In this document: piece by piece, positions 53,251 to 61,390 of the stretch | How positions within the stretch are numbered: the stretch's first letter is position 1 | Layout: every line of letters starts with the position of its first letter | Assembly: GCF_015209965.1 (NCBI RefSeq) | Contig: NZ_MU158689.1 | Coordinates: forward strand, 2,362,248 to 2,426,247 | Length of the DNA stretch: 64,000 nucleotides | Reading direction: 5' to 3' | Source of the DNA: Sphingobacterium pedocola | Lineage (GTDB): Bacteria > Bacteroidota > Bacteroidia > Sphingobacteriales > Sphingobacteriaceae | Translations under genes and position numbers: made by a program | The notes under the pieces: model-generated | Seen by the model: only the letters and a program-made list of their open reading frames with translations | What the model was told of the DNA's origin: nothing | Databases searched by the model: none

Positions 53251-53751
53251 CTATCTCGCTTTCACTTCTGCAAGCATGGTCATTACATGATCAATAGTGG
53301 ACTTAGCGGCATCTTTCATTTTCGGATTTCCTTCGTAATCCGCGTCTAGAACAACTTCTTTTGATTTATCTTTATAGGTGAATTTCAAAATGTAACGAGG
53401 GATGTGTGATTTCGGATTAGCAGCATCCTTCTTGGTGGTCATATCGTCATCCACATTCCAAAAACCTAATTCCTGCGCTTTACGATGTAGATACAATAGA
53501 TCATCGTCTCTCATTTTCAGCTTATCTCGCACGAGCTTATTATCATTTGTCAAATACTGATAATCACCAGTTTTTGAATTGAAGGTATTCAACAAGGAAT
53601 CTGGTGTTCCATAGGTCAATTCAATCGATTCAAAGTCAGAAAAACGATAGGGCGCGTTTTTGATCATCGAAGAATAATAAACTACACAGTAAACAATAAA
53701 CGGTACTATTATACAAATAGCTAAAAAAATTCTTTTGGTTTTATCCGACAT
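53251..53751 (-). CDS. Membrane-anchored hypothetical protein
   Basis: A 166-aa protein with one N-terminal helix (IFLAICIIVPFIVYCVVYYSS) and a soluble domain of about 135 residues with mixed alpha/beta pattern (YGTPDSLLNTFNSKTGDYQYL, PRYILKFTYKDKSKEVVLD). No known domain is recognised. ATG at 53751 (MSDKTKRIF) is taken rather than the longer opening at 53772. Function unknown. Confidence 0.75.
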   Translation of the reverse strand: MSDKTKRIFLAICIIVPFIVYCVVYYSSMIKNAPYRFSDFESIELTYGTPDSLLNTFNSKTGDYQYLTNDNKLVRDKLKMRDDDLLYLHRKAQELGFWNVDDDMTTKKDAANPKSHIPRYILKFTYKDKSKEVVLDADYEGNPKMKDAAKSTIDHVMTMLAEVKAR

Positions 53752-53880
53752 AATTAAAAATAGATTGCACACAAACTTACGATAAAGTATTTAGATGTGA
53801 GACACTAGATATTAGATTTGAGATATTAGACTTATTGAATAGCTCCTGGATAGTAGAAACATTTAAGACGAACACAGTCT

Positions 53881-54459
53881 TTAAATATTCGGTGTACCGC
53901 ACCTGGTAAAATACTTGTAATACCAAGCATCTTTTAAATTTGAAATCATGACACCTTTTTGCGTAGAAACATGTACGAATTTACCATTGTGTAGGTAAAT
54001 CCCCACATGATCAATATTTTTTCCGCCAAAAGAGAAAAACACCAAGTCTCCCTCCCGCAATTGATCGTCATATTTACGTTTTATTATTGCAGCCATATCT
54101 CTAGAGGTACGGGGTAAATTCTTGCTATAAACTTCCTTATATATCATACCGACAAAAGCGGAACAATCTACACCATCTTTGGTCAATCCACCTAGACGAT
54201 GTGGGATACCCATCCAATTATCGATAAATGAATACAAAGAATTGTTCATATCTTTAGTGCTCACCCCCAATACATCGGCATAGTGCGACAAGGTGTTTCC
54301 CGAACGCCTTGTATCTTTTGAAGGAGCCACAGTGCTTCGATCTGCGGGAGGTTTTCCATATGAATACCCTTTTTTCTTGGCCCCGCAAGAGGCTACAAAT
54401 ATACAAAATGCAACAGCTGCTGCGATAAACTTAATTTGTTGAATCCTATTTCTACCCAT
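53881..54459 (-). CDS. C40-family (NlpC/P60) peptidase lipoprotein
   Basis: A 192-aa envelope peptidase with a lipobox (FCIFVASCGAKKK). The NlpC/P60 domain has the catalytic Cys in KDGVDCSAFVGMIYKEVY and the His in NIDHVGIYLHNGKFVHVS, with the third polar residue downstream. It cleaves peptidoglycan stem peptides. ATG 54459 is chosen; two residues further upstream would require a GTG start. Divergent from the EamA gene. Confidence 0.93.
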   Translation of the reverse strand: MGRNRIQQIKFIAAAVAFCIFVASCGAKKKGYSYGKPPADRSTVAPSKDTRRSGNTLSHYADVLGVSTKDMNNSLYSFIDNWMGIPHRLGGLTKDGVDCSAFVGMIYKEVYSKNLPRTSRDMAAIIKRKYDDQLREGDLVFFSFGGKNIDHVGIYLHNGKFVHVSTQKGVMISNLKDAWYYKYFTRCGTPNI

Positions 54460-54533
54460 CAACACAAATGTATTGGCTCAAGACGGAGAATAAAACCCTC
54501 TTTTTTCCACAATTGTTATTTAATTTAGCAGGC

Positions 54534-55430
54534 ATGGAACAAATTAAGGGTGCTATCGCTGTTTTCTTAGGTGCTGCTAGCTTTGGAATCTTATCTACTT
54601 TTGTAAAAAAGGCCTATGCGAACGGCTTTTCCTTAGGAGAAGTAACAGGAGTACAAGCTTTTTTTGGAATGTTATTTTTGTGGATACTTTATCTCATTAC
54701 GCGTTTATTCTCGACCGAACACAAGCCTTATCCAAAAAGAACCAAATATTGGAAAATCATTTTCGCTGGTTTTTCCACAGGTGTGGTTAGTATTTTTTAT
54801 TACAAATGTGTATCGCTCGCACCCGCCTCCATTGCTATTGTATTGCTGATGCAATACATTTGGATCAGCGCACTCATCAACCTTGTGGTGTTTAAACAAA
54901 AAACCAATCGAAAAGAAGGTATTGGCATTGTGTTCATTCTTCTTGCAACGCTTTTCGCAACGGGAGTTTTTCAAGATACCGTCGCGGATATCGATATTAT
55001 TGGCGTACTCTACGGGCTATCGGCAGCTGTAGCATATGCTATTTTTATAATCGTAAACAGCAAAGTAGGAAACGATTATCCTCCGATCCAGAAGAGCGCA
55101 TATATGGTGACCGGTGCATTTATTTTGATTACGATAACGCTACAGCCTGTTTCCTCGCTGCAATCGTCTTTAAATGCATCAATAGTTAAATATGGATTGC
55201 TTCTAGCATTCTTTGGAACGGTATTGCCGCCCGTACTATTTGCATATGGCATGCCCAAAACAGGTGTTTCACTAGGGAGTATCTTATCTGCTGTCGAGTT
55301 ACCGGTAGCAGTGGGCATGTCTTTCTATGTATTGCATGAACAGGTGACTGCATTGCAATGGGCTGGTGTATTTGCTATTCTAGGAATTGTTGTATGGATT
55401 AATTGGCGGCGTAGAGGCGTCGCCAATTAA
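54534..55430 (+). CDS. EamA-family (DMT) transporter
   Basis: A 298-aa inner-membrane protein with ten helices in two EamA repeats (first repeat starts IKGAIAVFLGAASFGILSTF; second around residue 150). DMT-type exporters move metabolites such as amino acids or nucleotides; the substrate is unknown. ATG 54534 (MEQIKGAIAVF) is chosen over an earlier opening at 54468, because the added residues would form a poor extra helix. The TAATTTAG element 5 nt before this ATG is one mismatch from the -7 consensus. Its stop overlaps the convergent RlmI-like gene by 4 bp. Confidence 0.87.
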   Translation: MEQIKGAIAVFLGAASFGILSTFVKKAYANGFSLGEVTGVQAFFGMLFLWILYLITRLFSTEHKPYPKRTKYWKIIFAGFSTGVVSIFYYKCVSLAPASIAIVLLMQYIWISALINLVVFKQKTNRKEGIGIVFILLATLFATGVFQDTVADIDIIGVLYGLSAAVAYAIFIIVNSKVGNDYPPIQKSAYMVTGAFILITITLQPVSSLQSSLNASIVKYGLLLAFFGTVLPPVLFAYGMPKTGVSLGSILSAVELPVAVGMSFYVLHEQVTALQWAGVFAILGIVVWINWRRRGVAN

Positions 55431-56611
55431 ACAACACGTACCAATAAACCTTTAAGGTATTCCCCTTCTGAAAATGAAGCACGCACTGGATGATCTTCGG
55501 GTTGATGGAATTGTCGAATAAACTGTATTTCCTTGCCCGCATCGAGAGCTGCCCATGCAAGTACCTGTTTAAAGGTATCAATATCCATCGCACCGGAGCA
55601 GGAGAACGTGGCTAATAATCCGCCGCTTTCGAGCAGCATCAATGCCCTTCTGTTCAAATCTTTGTAGGCACGAGAGGCTTTATCCAACATCGATCTCGAC
55701 GGTGCATATTTAGGAGGATCAAGCACAATGAGATCAAATCTGGCCCCGTCTTCTCCCAGTTGACGCAAGTATTTATTGACATCGGATTGGACAGCAGCGT
55801 ATCGGTCATTATGAAATCCATTCAGTGCTATGTTTTGTCGTAGGGTGTCGATCGCTAAGGCCGAGCTATCTACCGCCGTAACATGGTCGGCTCCTTCACG
55901 CAGCGCATTCAATGTGAACCCTCCCGAATACGAAAAACAATCTAGTACTCTTTTTCCGTTTACATATTGCGCGGCTATTAACCTGTTATCGCGTTGATCA
56001 CAATAAAATCCAGATTTTTGTCCCTCAACAATATTGACCTGATACTGAATACCGTTTTCAACGATGGTCACATACTCTGGAGGTACTGTCCCATATAATA
56101 ATCCATTATTGTCTGGCAGACCTTCGTGCTCCCTGGACTTAAGATCACTTCGTTCATAGATGCCTTTAGGTTTCAACAACTGTGCAAGTTCATCGATAAT
56201 GATCGGCTTTACCTGTTCTATTCCTGCGGCGTGAACCTGTACGGATATATAATCAGCGTATTTATCCGCGATTAATCCCGGCATAAAATCAGCTTCTGCA
56301 AAAATCAAGCGTACACTATCATTCCTTTCCGACAACAAATGTAAGCGGCTATTTACAGCATTACGTACACGATTTCGCCACCATTCTTCATTGATTTCAC
56401 GATCTGGATGCCATTCCAATAAACGTACAGCTACTCTAGAGGTATTGTTATATATCCCAAATGCAATAAATTCGTTCTCATTATTGTACACTGATACGAC
56501 GTCTCCATTTTTTGGTTCTGCTATAACTTTATATACTGCTCCAGAGAACACCCAAGGGTGCAACTGCCAGGCAGCCTTATCTTTGCCTTTATTCAGGATT
56601 ACTTTTTTCAT
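55427..56611 (-). CDS. Class I rRNA methyltransferase (RlmI/RlmK-like)
   Basis: A 394-aa enzyme. The N-terminal PUA domain (residues about 1-75: GKDKAAWQLHPWVFSGAVY) is followed by a RlmI-type middle domain (GQKSGFYCDQRDNR) and a SAM-binding Rossmann fold (VLDCFSYSGGFTLNAL, TAVDSSALAIDTLRQN, FDLIVLDPPKYAPSR). E. coli RlmI methylates C1962 of 23S rRNA at C5. ATG 56611 is preferred over a GTG two codons upstream. Confidence 0.9.
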   Translation of the reverse strand: MKKVILNKGKDKAAWQLHPWVFSGAVYKVIAEPKNGDVVSVYNNENEFIAFGIYNNTSRVAVRLLEWHPDREINEEWWRNRVRNAVNSRLHLLSERNDSVRLIFAEADFMPGLIADKYADYISVQVHAAGIEQVKPIIIDELAQLLKPKGIYERSDLKSREHEGLPDNNGLLYGTVPPEYVTIVENGIQYQVNIVEGQKSGFYCDQRDNRLIAAQYVNGKRVLDCFSYSGGFTLNALREGADHVTAVDSSALAIDTLRQNIALNGFHNDRYAAVQSDVNKYLRQLGEDGARFDLIVLDPPKYAPSRSMLDKASRAYKDLNRRALMLLESGGLLATFSCSGAMDIDTFKQVLAWAALDAGKEIQFIRQFHQPEDHPVRASFSEGEYLKGLLVRVV

Positions 56612-56721
56612 TGACACAAAAGTAGTATAATATTCAATTTTCAGGCAAATATCACGAAAACTTATTTATGGTATATTTTTTGTATACGCACCTCATTTAT
56701 ATCACAAATTCAATAAAATTC

Positions 56722-57111
56722 ATGAAAACACTAAAACCCTTATTTTTATTTGCTTTTTTCCTTTCTTTTACGGCGCTGTTCTTCGGAAGCTGTAGTGACA
56801 AAGATGATACGCCAGGTAACGATCGCAGTACCATTACCTACAAATTAATTGGCTCTTCGGATGTCAATATTACTACTATTGTCTATTATGATGGAAGTAG
56901 CTCTCCCATAACAAAAACTGGTGATTTCGGTTCTGCCTGGACGAGTGAAGAAATCACCGCAGACGATTTACGTATCATTATTTCTGCGAATGGAACGGGT
57001 ACGTCTGATGCCTCTACGTTGAAAGCACAAATTATAAAAAATGGCGAAGTGGTAAAAGAAAATAATGTGTCTACCGGAAAAATACTCCAAACAACACTTT
57101 CGTTAAGATAA
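56722..57111 (+). CDS. Small beta-rich lipoprotein
   Basis: A 129-aa protein: signal with lipobox (LFFGSCSDKDD) and a mature domain of about 100 residues with short beta strands (STITYKLIGSSDVNITTIVYYDG in part) and many Thr/Ser. No recognised family. The ATG is at 56722, since the upstream frame to 56668 would give an unlikely extra segment. It ends near a bidirectional hairpin (57136-57169). Function unknown. Confidence 0.75.
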   Translation: MKTLKPLFLFAFFLSFTALFFGSCSDKDDTPGNDRSTITYKLIGSSDVNITTIVYYDGSSSPITKTGDFGSAWTSEEITADDLRIIISANGTGTSDASTLKAQIIKNGEVVKENNVSTGKILQTTLSLR

Positions 57112-57135
57112 CAACTAACTAAAGGAACTGATTTA

Positions 57136-57169
57136 CAGCGAGGTTGCCATTTTCATAACAACCTCGTTG
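57136..57169. terminator. Hairpin between convergent lipoprotein genes
   Basis: CAGCGAGGTTG (57136-57146) pairs with CAACCTCGTTG (57159-57169) with one G-U. It lies between the stops of the lipoprotein gene at 56722-57111 and the PKD gene; a T-rich stretch follows slightly downstream on the plus strand. Confidence 0.55.
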
Positions 57170-57190
57170 TACTTCTAAGATTTCTTTTTT

Positions 57191-58369
57191 TTAGTCTTCT
57201 TTGTCTTTGATAATGATAGCTCCCGGAGCAACTATGCCCGATAAGAATGTTTCTGCATTATTCCCATCTAAGTCCGCTCGCTTTATCAAACCACTATTAT
57301 CAGAACTTGAAGTCAGCTGCGTCCAATAGAACTTATTCGTTGTATAGTCAATTGCCATTCCATACGCCCGCGAGCTAGCTGCCAAATCCACAAACTTCTC
57401 TTGGTTAGATCCATCTAAATTAGCCTTAATGATTGAAGAGCTATTTCGATCTTCAAAGTAAATTTTTGAATTGACTTCATCTACAAACATTCCGTAGCCA
57501 TATACATCCGAAACAATCTTTTCAACGCTTGTACCATCACTCTTAGCGACATACAGATCTTCATTATATACTTCATAAAAGTAAATAAGATCTGTTTTGC
57601 TGTTGTAAGCCACTGCTCTCATTTGACCTGCCCTCGTAGCGGTAAGTTGTACATGGATAAATTCTTTTTCAAAATCACCTCCATCAAGATTAGCCCTTGA
57701 AATATTCCCAGCGTCATCTGCCCAGTATATCTTTCCCGCGACAGGATTGACAGCGACCGCGTAAGGATCGGTTATACCTGAAACAATAGACTGTACGTTG
57801 CTTGCATCACTATTAAAGCTCCATATCATACCGTTAGCGGTCGTTAAATAATCACTGAAATAAAACTTCTTGTTGATAGCATCATAAGCTAATCCATAGC
57901 CTGCTCTACTTGTCAAGCTAACGACCGTTTCAACTGTTGCTCCTATTTCTAAAGAAATTTTTCTAATCGCCCTAACTGGATTACCATATTCGATAAAATA
58001 AAGTTCTTTATCCGTTTCGATAACAGCATTTGGATCGATAACAGCTATATCTTTTGCATAATTACCCGTCCCTCCTGGACCAACCACCTTTAATTTAATG
58101 GTATAAGCACCCGGGGCAGTATAAGTTTTTGTAGGCTCTTTCTCTGTCGATGTGGTTCCGTCGCCAAAGTCCCAGGAATACGAATCACCATCTGCTGATT
58201 CGTTTTTAAAATGAATTTCTTCGTCAATATGCAACTCCGTGTTTGTGATCGTAAAGAAACTCTTTACTGTTGGAGGCAATGAATCAAAGTCATATTTCTC
58301 ATTTTTACATCCTGCGAATACAATCAGCGTGATTAAAAAAGCAGGTACAATTCGTTTTAATATCTTCAT
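57191..58369 (-). CDS. PKD-domain / YWTD-type beta-propeller lipoprotein
   Basis: A 392-aa lipoprotein (lipobox LIVFAGCKNEK). A PKD/immunoglobulin-like domain at about residues 35-110 contains YSWDFGDGTTSTEKEPTKTY. The rest is a beta-propeller of YWTD/NHL-like repeats (GKIYWADDAGNISRANLDGG, SKIYFEDRNSSSIIKANLDG, NKFYWTQL). It is probably a surface or periplasmic binding protein like SusE/SusF, recognising a polymer or peptide. It is the last gene of the SusC-SusD-cyanophycinase operon and follows the smaller cyanophycinase after 38 nt. Confidence 0.85.
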   Translation of the reverse strand: MKILKRIVPAFLITLIVFAGCKNEKYDFDSLPPTVKSFFTITNTELHIDEEIHFKNESADGDSYSWDFGDGTTSTEKEPTKTYTAPGAYTIKLKVVGPGGTGNYAKDIAVIDPNAVIETDKELYFIEYGNPVRAIRKISLEIGATVETVVSLTSRAGYGLAYDAINKKFYFSDYLTTANGMIWSFNSDASNVQSIVSGITDPYAVAVNPVAGKIYWADDAGNISRANLDGGDFEKEFIHVQLTATRAGQMRAVAYNSKTDLIYFYEVYNEDLYVAKSDGTSVEKIVSDVYGYGMFVDEVNSKIYFEDRNSSSIIKANLDGSNQEKFVDLAASSRAYGMAIDYTTNKFYWTQLTSSSDNSGLIKRADLDGNNAETFLSGIVAPGAIIIKDKED

Positions 58370-58407
58370 AATTTTAAGTCTTCTGTATTACCGGGATTTC
58401 CGTATTG

Positions 58408-59253
58408 TTATTTTAATTTAAAGTTCTGTCCATGCGAATAAAGGGAAAGGTTTGCATCTTTAAAGGATACGGTATCCGTATCCGAAACCTGTACTTTTTT
58501 TGGAGCCGACACGACAATCACCTGACTATCGCCAGTTACTCTCACTTTTTTACCCGTCACGACAATAGCTGTTCCTTCATCTATACCAATCAACGTCTTA
58601 TCTGGATGATCCACCAATACACTCAAAAGTCTATTGTAACGGCTACGTATTATAAAATGCTGGTCTATAATAGCATTCGTCAAAAAACCCATTCCTTGTG
58701 CTGTCACGGCATTCTTGCTCTTTACTTCCCGAAAGCTATCACCGTCTTTTTTCTGATGTTGTTCACCAGTAATCATCAACTGTGACATCACTGCGGCACC
58801 AGCACTTGTTCCAGAAATCGTGGCACCTTTGCGATAAGCCAGGTGTAAGGCATCATACAGTTTAGTTCCTTGAACCACATCCATAAACTTATTTTGGTCT
58901 CCCCCTGTTATATAGATCAGTCGGGCGTTTTGTACCGAGTCAATCCAACTTTGGCTATTATTGGCCTGCTCTTTCGTAAAGTTAAAGCTTGTAATAACAT
59001 GTTGAGAAAACTCCGACAGTTGCCCGCTGATGTACGCGACAGACTCCTCAGGAATACTGGTGGCCATCGGTAGCACAACGATATAATCGTTCGGCCTTAA
59101 ATGAGCTGTTTCGACCAAGTCTTTGACTAGTGCGGGTGAACGGTCTCCTCCACCGATAATAAATAAGCTCCCTTTATCCTGACCATATGCTGAGCCTACA
59201 GCAAACACCGAGGCAACAAATAAAACATATATTTTAGCAAAAAAATTCTTCAT
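58408..59253 (-). CDS. Cyanophycinase (S51 serine peptidase), secreted
   Basis: A 281-aa protein with a classical signal peptide (IYVLFVASVFAVGSAYGQ). The catalytic nucleophile is Ser150 in SGTSAGAAV. Further family residues are His199 in DQHFIIRSR and Glu226 in IDEGTAIVV, as in CphB. The family cleaves cyanophycin (poly-Asp with Arg side chains) to beta-Asp-Arg dipeptides. Compared with the other copy in this operon it lacks the R-x-R-x-G-R motif after DQHF. Its ATG overlaps the stop of the preceding isoaspartyl peptidase gene (TAATG), indicating translational coupling. Confidence 0.88.
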   Translation of the reverse strand: MKNFFAKIYVLFVASVFAVGSAYGQDKGSLFIIGGGDRSPALVKDLVETAHLRPNDYIVVLPMATSIPEESVAYISGQLSEFSQHVITSFNFTKEQANNSQSWIDSVQNARLIYITGGDQNKFMDVVQGTKLYDALHLAYRKGATISGTSAGAAVMSQLMITGEQHQKKDGDSFREVKSKNAVTAQGMGFLTNAIIDQHFIIRSRYNRLLSVLVDHPDKTLIGIDEGTAIVVTGKKVRVTGDSQVIVVSAPKKVQVSDTDTVSFKDANLSLYSHGQNFKLK

Positions 59254-60302
59254 TATTTATAAATATAAATTGATATTTTTCCGTTTTCATCCACTGTACC
59301 ACGGTACATACCCGAAGTATTGAATTCCATAGCAACTTTCCCGGCTTTGTTTAACGTGATGATACCACCATCACCACCCAGTTCACCTATCTCTTCAATG
59401 ACTTGCTTTGTAGCTTCCACTACCGAAAGATTTTTGAGTTCAATAAGGGCCGATACGCGGTTTGCCGCCACCTCTCTGATGTAGTATTCACCCCATCCTG
59501 TACACGAGATCCCAGCTGTAGCATTATTGCAATATGTACCCGCACCAATAATCGGAGAATCACCGACCCGGCCATATCGTTTGTTGGTCATACCACCGGT
59601 AGAAGTTCCGGCAGCTAGATTACCTTTTTTGTCCAAAGCGACGGCGCCTACTGTTCCGAATTTTTTATCCGCATCCGAGATCCCCGATATCTTGCTCTTA
59701 CGGATATCGAGATCATTGAACGCCGCTCGTCCAGTTTCTTCCTCTTTTATCGTTCGCTGCAATTGGTCCCAGCGCTCCTGTGTAAAAAAATAAGATGGTG
59801 GAACGGTATCGCAACCATTCGCGGCGGCAAATTGTTCTGCTCCCCGACCGACCATCATGACATGTTCCGATTTGTTCATAACAGCTATTGCGGCATTTAT
59901 CGGGTTTTTTATGGTGGAAATACCTGCAACTGCTCCAGCTTTTAAAGTTGCGCCATCCATGATAGATGCGTCCAACTCATTTTTACCATCATGCGTAAAT
60001 ACAGCGCCCTTACCCGCATTGAACAGTGGCGAGTTTTCTAACACATTTACAGCTGCTTGAACGGCATCTACAGCCGATTTCCCATCTTTGATTAGATTGT
60101 ATCCACTTTGGAGAGCGGCAGTAAGCGCATCGTTATACGCCTTTTCCTTTTCAGCTGTCATGAATTGCTTTTCAATCGTACCTGCTCCACCGTGGATGAC
60201 CAAGACATGCTTGGTCGCATCTGTATCTATCTGTTGTGAACCACAGGAAAGCAGTATACTAAAACTAAGAAACAAACCGATCATTTTTAAAATATTCTTC
60301 AT
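59253..60302 (-). CDS. Isoaspartyl peptidase / L-asparaginase (Ntn hydrolase) lipoprotein
   Basis: A 349-aa plant-type asparaginase. The lipobox LLSCGSQQ predicts an exported lipoprotein. The catalytic and self-processing Thr is T217 in KKFGTVGAVALD, followed by LAAGTSTGGMTNKRYGRVGDSP and GAGTYCNNATAGISCTG. Family members hydrolyse beta-aspartyl dipeptides, including the beta-Asp-Arg released from cyanophycin. I take ATG 60302 since the longer frame from 60359 is not hydrophobic. It starts 11 nt after the larger cyanophycinase gene and overlaps the smaller one by 1 bp. Confidence 0.9.
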   Translation of the reverse strand: MKNILKMIGLFLSFSILLSCGSQQIDTDATKHVLVIHGGAGTIEKQFMTAEKEKAYNDALTAALQSGYNLIKDGKSAVDAVQAAVNVLENSPLFNAGKGAVFTHDGKNELDASIMDGATLKAGAVAGISTIKNPINAAIAVMNKSEHVMMVGRGAEQFAAANGCDTVPPSYFFTQERWDQLQRTIKEEETGRAAFNDLDIRKSKISGISDADKKFGTVGAVALDKKGNLAAGTSTGGMTNKRYGRVGDSPIIGAGTYCNNATAGISCTGWGEYYIREVAANRVSALIELKNLSVVEATKQVIEEIGELGGDGGIITLNKAGKVAMEFNTSGMYRGTVDENGKISIYIYK

Positions 60303-60313
60303 TTCCAATCGTA

Positions 60314-61390
60314 TTAAGGACGAATACTTGAACTCCAACTTCCTGCGACAACATACCACCAGAATTTTTCCAATCCTGTTGTATTTTCCGGTTCAAATGT
60401 CTTCATATTAAACTTATTGCTACTTACTGTTGCCGATATCGCAGAAACCGTTATTGCTGCGCTACCGTGATTCCAGGTCACCGCCGTATTAGCACTAAAA
60501 ATTTCTGGCGTCTTGGTTGCATCTGTTTTTAAGAAAAAAGCTTTATTGGCACCTAAAACTGTTGCCATACCCTCCTCATCTATACAGACAGCAGTTCTTT
60601 CATCCACAGCAATCCCTTGAGGAACTTTGCTCCAGTCGTTCATGATACGACCGAGAAAAACAACGGAACGTCCTTGACGGTTCCTTTGGGAAAAGTGTTG
60701 ATCCGTAATCACATTTTGAAGAAATGGAGTCTTTAGAAAATCATCCCGACCAAGGGCAACTTTCGTTGCGTAAGGATTAACCAAGGCTTCTTCGGAATCA
60801 ACGCCACCTCTTTCCCCACTAAAATAATAGTTACCCAAGACCGCTGCTCCGGCACTCGTGCCACCAACAGGCACTTTCTTTTCGGTCAACAAATAATTAA
60901 TAGCAGCCATGACTTTGGTTCCTTTCCAAAACCCGGTGTAATCCGACTGGTCTCCGCCCGCGATAAACAACATTTCAGCATTGCGGATAATCTGTGCAAC
61001 ACCGTCGTCGTCGGCCAGCCGCCGCGAATTAATAAGAAGTGTCTCCACCGAGTTGACATTGCCCAACCCTTTGATATAGGGATTGTAAGCATTGGTTCCA
61101 CTGGACCTGATCACCACCACATCACCTCCGCCGCTGCGTTCGATCATCCAACGAAATGCCGCATCGACATCCGTGCCTCCTCCCATAATAACAACACCAG
61201 ATTTTGTTGTGGTCTGCACATCAGCGACCTCTCCTACTATGCCGATTGAACCTGTTCTGCCTTCCGGCTTCGTAGGTTTAGGTGCATTAGGATCAAATGG
61301 ATTGGGGATTTCCTTCCTATCGCAGGAAGCAAAAAATGCCAATACCGCAAATGCGTAAAATATTCCTTTCATCGTGCTTTTAGTCTTCAT
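60314..61390 (-). CDS. Cyanophycinase (S51), lipoprotein form
   Basis: A 358-aa protein. The lipobox is AFFASCDRKE. The nucleophile is Ser179 in VGGTSAGAAV; DQHFSQRNRQGR holds His232 and the Arg motif typical of CphB; Glu264 lies in VDERTAV. About 60 residues before the core and a longer C-terminus make it larger than the other copy. ATG 61390 overlaps the SusD stop by 11 bp; the ATG at 61372 is an equally possible start. It probably acts on the cell surface or in the periplasm to cut cyanophycin or large beta-aspartyl peptides. Confidence 0.9.
   Translation of the reverse strand: MKTKSTMKGIFYAFAVLAFFASCDRKEIPNPFDPNAPKPTKPEGRTGSIGIVGEVADVQTTTKSGVVIMGGGTDVDAAFRWMIERSGGGDVVVIRSSGTNAYNPYIKGLGNVNSVETLLINSRRLADDDGVAQIIRNAEMLFIAGGDQSDYTGFWKGTKVMAAINYLLTEKKVPVGGTSAGAAVLGNYYFSGERGGVDSEEALVNPYATKVALGRDDFLKTPFLQNVITDQHFSQRNRQGRSVVFLGRIMNDWSKVPQGIAVDERTAVCIDEEGMATVLGANKAFFLKTDATKTPEIFSANTAVTWNHGSAAITVSAISATVSSNKFNMKTFEPENTTGLEKFWWYVVAGSWSSSIRP

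Noticed and set aside
55401..55428. Inverted repeat AATTGGCG/CGCCAATT as terminator
   Set aside because: It lies inside the 3' end of the EamA coding region and lacks a T-run on either strand; the pairing may be coincidental.
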